DNA of 33,068 nucleotides. Source: Gamarada debralockiae. Its lineage: Eukaryota > Ascomycota > Leotiomycetes > Helotiales > Hyphodiscaceae. Location of the stretch: contig NXFV01000967.1 in assembly GCA_002803225.1 (NCBI GenBank), forward strand, positions 1 through 33,068. The letters run 5' to 3'. The position numbers were made by a program, and so were the translations under genes. A model generated the notes under the pieces. The model was not told where the DNA came from and did not search any database. It worked only from the letters and a program-made list of their open reading frames with translations. The number at the start of each line of letters is the position of its first letter. Within the stretch, counting starts at the first letter, position 1. This document shows positions 27,506 to 33,068 of the stretch, one piece after another.

Positions 27506-30500
27506 TTAGTTCGTGCTCCTACTATCCACTAATCTTAATAGCTTCTTAAATCTTAAGAAGGCAGGCTTCACTAGTGGCTTTGTTATTCCGTTTGCGATTA
27601 TCTAGTCTATTAAGATATAGCTAATTAATATCTTCCCTTGCTCATTTAAATCACGTGTAAAGTGATATGAGATATTAATATACTTTAAGCGTTCGTGTAA
27701 GTATAGGTTCTTGACTAGTGTAATCGCTCCTTAGTTGTCTTCTTTTATCTTAATAGTCCTTAAGTTATTAGTGATGTACTTAAGGAATCCTATGTCTTTT
27801 AGTACTTAGGCTATCTATTAACTAATCTTAGCTATAAGTATAGTCGCTATATATTTGGATTTAATACTTGAGGTTGCCACTAATTTCTGCTTACGACTAG
27901 TATACGCAGTAGTACCTTTACTAATATAGGCAGTTACTCCTAAAATACTCTTGCGATTAAAGTGATCTATTGCCTAATCTATATCTAAGTAAACTACTAG
28001 TAATTAGCTAGGTCCCCTAGGTCCAAAACGTATTTTCTGCTTAATAGTAGATCTCAGGTATTATAATAGATATTTGAGAGCCTTTCTATAGTATTCTAAG
28101 GGGTTAGCTATATACTAGGCAAGTTATCCTATTACAAAGCAGATATTAGGCCGGGTGTATACTATAGCGAATATAATATAGCTAATTACTTACTAGTACT
28201 CTATAATATTAATCTTGTCGTCGTCTGCTATTAATAGTTATAATATATTATAGCTATTTATAGGGGTCTCAATTGGCTTGTGCTTCTTATATAGGACTCT
28301 AAATCATTAAAAGATAGTCTCAAGATATTGCTCTTGATTGATATATAACGTCCGATTCTTATAATCTCTAATGATATATATACTAAGGATTTTCCTAATC
28401 TCCCCTAAATCCTTAGTAGTAAATCGAGAGATAAGCTTGCTATAGAACTAATTAAGTAATAAATTAGTAGGGCTAGTACTAAGTATATCGTTAATATAGA
28501 TAAGGATAATTAAGTGGCAGTTATAGTAAGTAAAGAGACAAGAGTTAGCTTAACTTTAGACAAATCTTTACTTTAATATTTTTTTTCAAATGAGTTAATT
28601 CTAATCCCGGGCAGATTACTTAAGGCTATAAAGGCTTTGGCGAACTCGTATAATATAGCCTTTCTTAATAGTAATTCTAGGAGAGGGCTTTATATAAATA
28701 ACTTCCTTTAGGTTAGCCTTAGTAAAGACGTTCTTAATATTATAGGAACGATATTCGAGATCCTCTACTATAATAATAGCAAGGAAAGTCTATAATATAT
28801 TAACCCGAACTATAAGTGTAAAGGTTTCAGTATAATTTAAGCTGTAAATCTAAGAGAAGTTACGCGCAACTAGCTATACCTTAAACTACTTAATCGTACT
28901 ATCTAACCTAGTCTTTATAGTGAAAACCCATTTGCTATTAATAAGGTTTATATCTAGTAAAGGTATTTCTTTAGTTTAAGTTTTGTTTTTTATTAATCTA
29001 CTAACTTTGTTAATAATTGTATTATTTTATTACTTTCTATAGACTAGATTACTAATAGCCTCCTCGTATGTCTTAAGGATATAGATACTATTAATCTCTA
29101 ATATAACAAAGTATAATTTGTGATAAGCGGAGGCTATAAGCTTACTATCCTTTAGTAATACAATATAGCTCTTCCCTTTTAATTGATATTGGCTAGCTAT
29201 ATACTAAGTCTCGGCAATAGCTAAGAATGCCTTAATTGCTTTCTAGTACTGTTTTGCTATAAATATATTTTTAATATTAGCTTTATCGAATTTCTGTTTT
29301 TAAAAGAAGAGACGTATATCTTTAGGGATAAGCAGCGCTATTAACTCTAGGGAAATAAGCGTATTAGCTTAGATAAGCTTAGGAGCTAGTAGTTAAGAGC
29401 TCTTACTTGCCTCTATTATTGCCGTTTAAGGATTAACTAATAAATATTTCCACTTAGTCCCCTTTGATTTAGTAGTTGATTATAGGACGAGTAATATTAT
29501 AGGTAATAATAGAGTGATAGGAGAAGTAGGTGTACTAAGCGATACTAGTAACTTAAGAGCCTTATTCCCGCTAAGTACTTTTGTGGGCATTAGTATACTC
29601 GCGATTATAGGCCCTCTCAAACTCGTGGGTACTCCCCTAGCTTTGGCTTAGCTCGGCCTACTAGACCCTTGTTAGCTCGAGCTAGTAAGCCCCCCTCTTG
29701 CCTCTATATTACCTGCCGTTCCTATTAGTAGGCTGTTTGCTAGGATAATAATCTCTAGAGGTATGGCCTATAAAGATAATTTAAGGTTTATAGAAGCATC
29801 GAATTTATCGTTATTATCTATAGTAAAGACAGGTATATTAACAGGTAGAGTATAGCTTAGCAATATAACTTAGATCGCTAGTAGCTTAGCTAGAGGGTCC
29901 TTGTATCCGGATAGACGATTTGTAAGACTAATTATTTAAGGTAGTCGACTTACTAGTTTCCGGTCAAGGAGCTTATTTAGTATTCCTTATTAATTAACCC
30001 CCTTTATTCTAATATTTAAGTCGATATTACTATAAGGATTAGTTTTATCTATATTAACAACTAATATACAAATTATATAATAAAGGTTAAGCGTATAGAC
30101 TTATAGCTGTTTTGTAGTATTATCCTTATATCCTACGAATACGTACTTCCGCCCTTAATCGACTAGTTTATTAATACGTTCCCCTTTAAAATAAGATACT
30201 AAGTAAATATAAGAGTAATATCTACTCCCTTAGATCTTAATATAGTTAATTAATAGTTTAATTCTAATATAAGCTTCTTTAGTATATACTTTCTTCCTAT
30301 CCCGAATTAGACTATAAGATCTCTTTACGTGATTCTATAGATACGTATTAGCTTTAGCTACCTTATCTTAGAATTCTAGAGGTAACTTAGTGTCTTTTAG
30401 TATAGCTCTTATAGTCTCTTTAATCGTAAGGATATATCGTTTAGCTAGACCGTTTTAGTTAGATTTATAGGCTATAATAAGTTCTCTGCGTATACTATTA

Positions 30501-31290
30501 GTATCTCGCTACTCTTTAAAGATCTTAATAAGCTCTAGAGTATTATTAGTCCTAACTACTATTATCTTTAGTCCTATTTCTTACTTAATAAAGGTTTTAA
30601 ATCCCTTGAGTTTAAGGATAATTTTATTATAAGTTTTTAATAGGATAATCTATTTCTTTCGGGTAGAGTTGTTAATAATCTTAGCGAAGTAGCAGTTGCC
30701 TTGTAGTAAGCTTAGAAATGGTCTAGTAATATTAATAGATAATAATTAAAGAGTAATATCCTTCTACTAGTTAAGAGTCTTAGTAAATTAGTTATATATC
30801 TTAGTAAGCTTATATACTTCGCAAATCGGGCAAACTAAGGGAATAATCACTAGATCTTTAAGGGTAGTAACCTTATAAAGACGTCTTATTTTGCGTGGTC
30901 CTATGTAGCTAAATCGTCGATAGAATAAGATATATCGAGTAAGCTATATATTCTTTTGTTATTGACTTAAGCAGTGCTTTGTCTTCTACTTCTCCTTTCT
31001 CTTTGTCTTTAATTCAGAATTAAATTCGCTAACTAATTTAGTATTAGTTAAATAGTCTTTTTTGTCTGTAGCTAAGAATAAGATATTATAAGAGTTAGCT
31101 ATCTTATTAGTATAGTCGCTTATAGCCTTAGTAATTCTATTAATAATATAAACCCCTTTCTTTTAAGTTGCTTTAAAGATTACTTTATTATTTAATTTAA
31201 AGTATATCTCCTTATAGTTAAATGTACTAACTAAACTCTTCTTATAAATCCTTTGTCTAAATAAAAGATTAACCCTAAGATTAAGAACGA
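27506..31290 (-). pseudogene. Copia pol remnant (integrase, RT, RNase H)
   Basis: Recognisable blocks on the minus strand: VCPICEVYKLT (zinc cysteines, about 30810-30840); integrase tail AKRYILTIKETIRAILKD and LPLEF-stop-DKVAK (about 30370-30460); IKI-stop-GSRYYSYIY (about 30210-30245) and GYKDNTTKQL (about 30110-30150); reverse transcriptase KWVFTIK, KNVFTKANLKE and LYSLKQSARD (about 28580-28940); RNase H EDN-stop-GAITLVKN (27710-27742) and GITKPLVKPAFLRF (about 27560-27600). Stops are very dense. The two integrase stops just quoted (30368-30370 and 30230-30232) are TAA at positions that are Trp in this family, so both strands were mutated. Dead. Confidence 0.85.
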
Positions 31291-31299
31291 AGAGAATAT

Positions 31300-33068
31300 T
31301 GTGGCAGGGAAATGTGTCTGGAAAGTTGTTGTTGCCTTGCCTTTCAGGTTTTTAGTGGGTCTTACAATTGTAAGAACCTCGCTTAGCTAGTTTCATCACG
31401 TGTTAGCAGGGGATAAATAGCCTTCGCAGCTAGAGTAGTACTTAGATAATATTATAATTATATATCTTATTTTTTGTATATATTCTGTAGTATATTCGAG
31501 CACTATAACCTTCGTTTTATATCGTTAGTTTTCGTTTTAGTTTTATCTTTTACTAAGAGTACGTGCGATATATAATATAATCGGGAAGCGCTTATACTTG
31601 TATTTCGCCCCTTTATATCTAGTGACCTATATAGGGAGGATTTTATTGTAGTCAAGTAAGGCTATTTGTACTCTTAGTAAGAGATACTTTGATTATTGTT
31701 TATCTTATTTGCTTATTTCTTATCTTAGCTAGTATATAAAGTATTCTGGAATAATTTAATATATATTAAATTATAACCTTAGGTCTTATTATACTATTAG
31801 TTACTAGGCTTAGACTTGCTTTAGTTTATAGCTTTATTAATATTAGATCTTAGGTACTATTATTAGTATATAGGAGAGGTTTTTGGCTTAGTTAGGATAT
31901 ATTTAGGACTTATAGTTATAGGTAGAAGTTACAGAGGCCCTAGTAGGCTAATAGCTGAACTTAATTTAGGAAAAAAGAGAGGTTAGCTAAAGGAAAGAAT
32001 TGAATTTCTAGGGAATAAGATATTAGGAAGTATAAATCCTAAAGCTATTATAAAGGGAAGAAATTAAATAAGATAGTCTATACTATCCGCTAAGTAGATT
32101 ATAATGCCTTTAGAGGTAAAGTATAAATAAAAGAAAGTCTAAGAGCTAGGAAATAAGATTATTATAGGATTTTATCTTTTGATTCTCTTGATTCTTTGTC
32201 TAATTACAGGATTCTTGCCTCTAAGAGTGTCTCTCCTATATTAAAGAGCTATACTATTAGGAAACGAGGTTTATAAATATAAGTTCGAGTATAGGTCTAA
32301 GTAATATTCCTAGACTTAAGGGAAGAAGGTATTAAAAGGTATATTAAAAGGGAATAGAATCCTGTACTTAGAAGATTGAAAAAGATATATTATTAGACTT
32401 TAGCTATATAGATAATTAATAAATCGTAAGTCTTTACTATTAAAAAGAAGATTGTCTAATAATAGTTAAGAATAGATATTATTAAAACTATTATCTTTAT
32501 AAACCTCTTCTTCTTTAGTTTTAGTTAATATACTATTATTAAGTAGTATTTTAGAAGATAAGAAACAGTAGTAATAGTTAGGAAATTAATAAAACTTATG
32601 AGAATAATAGTAATTTAACTCTTTTATACTAAGTAAATTATTACTTGAAATATCTTCTAATAAACCTATAGATAATATTACTATACTATATATAGTGATA
32701 CTAACTCCTGCTTCTACTAGTCTTATCTTTAATAGATAGAGAGCTACTTACTAGGTTAATAATATTCTTATCTTCTTTAAAGATTAGAACTATATTAGAG
32801 AAGACAAATATAAGTATATCCTTTACTATATTAATATTGCCCTTTGCGATAATATTAAGGCTATACTAGAATATACTAATAAGCTATTCGATAAGAAGGT
32901 CTTCTTTATTATATTAAAGAAGAAGTACTATAACTATAATAATGATTATACAAAGTATACTTGCCCTTTTCTTAATATATTAGTCTTATCTACTTAATAT
33001 AGATAGATTAAACTAAAAGACTTTATTAAATTATTCTATTAGGTCTTTATTAATCTTAAGGAGAAAAA
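31300..33068 (+). mobile_element. Probable LTR retroelement 5' end with gag-like frame, runs off window
   Basis: At 31300 the sequence changes to TGTGGCAGGG and is briefly GC-richer (31300-31430), like the start of an LTR, with a TATA-like region near 31420 (gataaatag) and a CACGTG at about 31396. Beyond 31500 it is heavily AT-rich. From about 32795 a plus-strand frame is open for some 60 codons and ends in a knuckle-like motif at 32926-32964, where the expected Cys/His positions read Tyr, Tyr, Tyr and Cys, as TGY-to-TAY and CAY-to-TAY mutation would give. Gypsy versus other class cannot be decided. Confidence 0.42.

Larger units (their letters stand above)
27149..31299 (-). mobile_element. 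Second Copia element, heavily RIP-mutated, gag end missing
   Basis: Minus-strand order from right to left: gag-pre-integrase, integrase, reverse transcriptase, RNase H (stop at 27506), then a putative 3' LTR (27149-27423). It lies against the truncated piggyBac transposase in the same orientation, as if inserted into it. At about 31300 it meets another element instead of its own protease, gag and 5' LTR. The sequence is extremely rich in TpA and depleted in CpA/TpG compared with the Copia at 1-4710. Confidence 0.8.

Overview
The window reads as nuclear DNA of a filamentous ascomycete (Pezizomycotina). The clues are host genes with many 45-80 bp GT-AG introns, three separate HET-domain (heterokaryon-incompatibility type) loci, a secreted fungal alpha-carbonic anhydrase, and transposon copies carrying CpA-to-TpA damage typical of repeat-induced point mutation (RIP). 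I cannot name the species. There are no bacterial operons, rRNAs, tRNAs or CRISPR arrays.

Layout. 1-4710: a nearly complete Ty1/Copia LTR retrotransposon (plus strand). Only the last ~28 bp of the 5' LTR is inside the window. Its gag-pol is a single 4.27-kb frame broken by 24 TAA/TAG codons, with no TGA and no frameshift. 4729-5863: a decayed, spliced gene for a secreted Cys/Thr-rich protein (minus strand), which loses its start at a 596-bp Tc1/mariner-type remnant (5866-6461) with 35-bp terminal inverted repeats. The other side of that remnant opens abruptly into the C-terminal part of an unrelated HET pseudogene (6462-7593).

8308-24600 is the host-gene island. It holds an uncharacterised 768-aa three-exon protein (minus), a predicted 155-aa three-exon protein with an RS-repeat tail (plus), a five-exon BAR-domain protein with a proline-rich tail and one GC-AG intron (minus), an alpha-carbonic anhydrase (plus), a truncated HET N-terminus, a 296-bp TA-flanked MITE, and an apparently intact 479-aa HET protein (plus). 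Its intergenic DNA carries nine perfect TCACGTGA palindromes, five of them within 833 bp.

24641-33068 is an AT-rich transposon graveyard. It contains unidentified coding remnants, a piggyBac-like transposase C-terminus (minus), a second, far more mutated Copia element (minus) that appears inserted in that piggyBac gene, and the start of a third probable retroelement (plus).

The host genes do not form an obvious pathway. The most notable signals are the coding-strand-specific CAR-to-TAR pattern in the first Copia (contrasting with the second), the TCACGTGA cluster, the transposon-bounded junction of two unrelated broken genes, and the newly assembled 155-aa gene. All exon structures were assembled by eye from splice sites and frame continuity.
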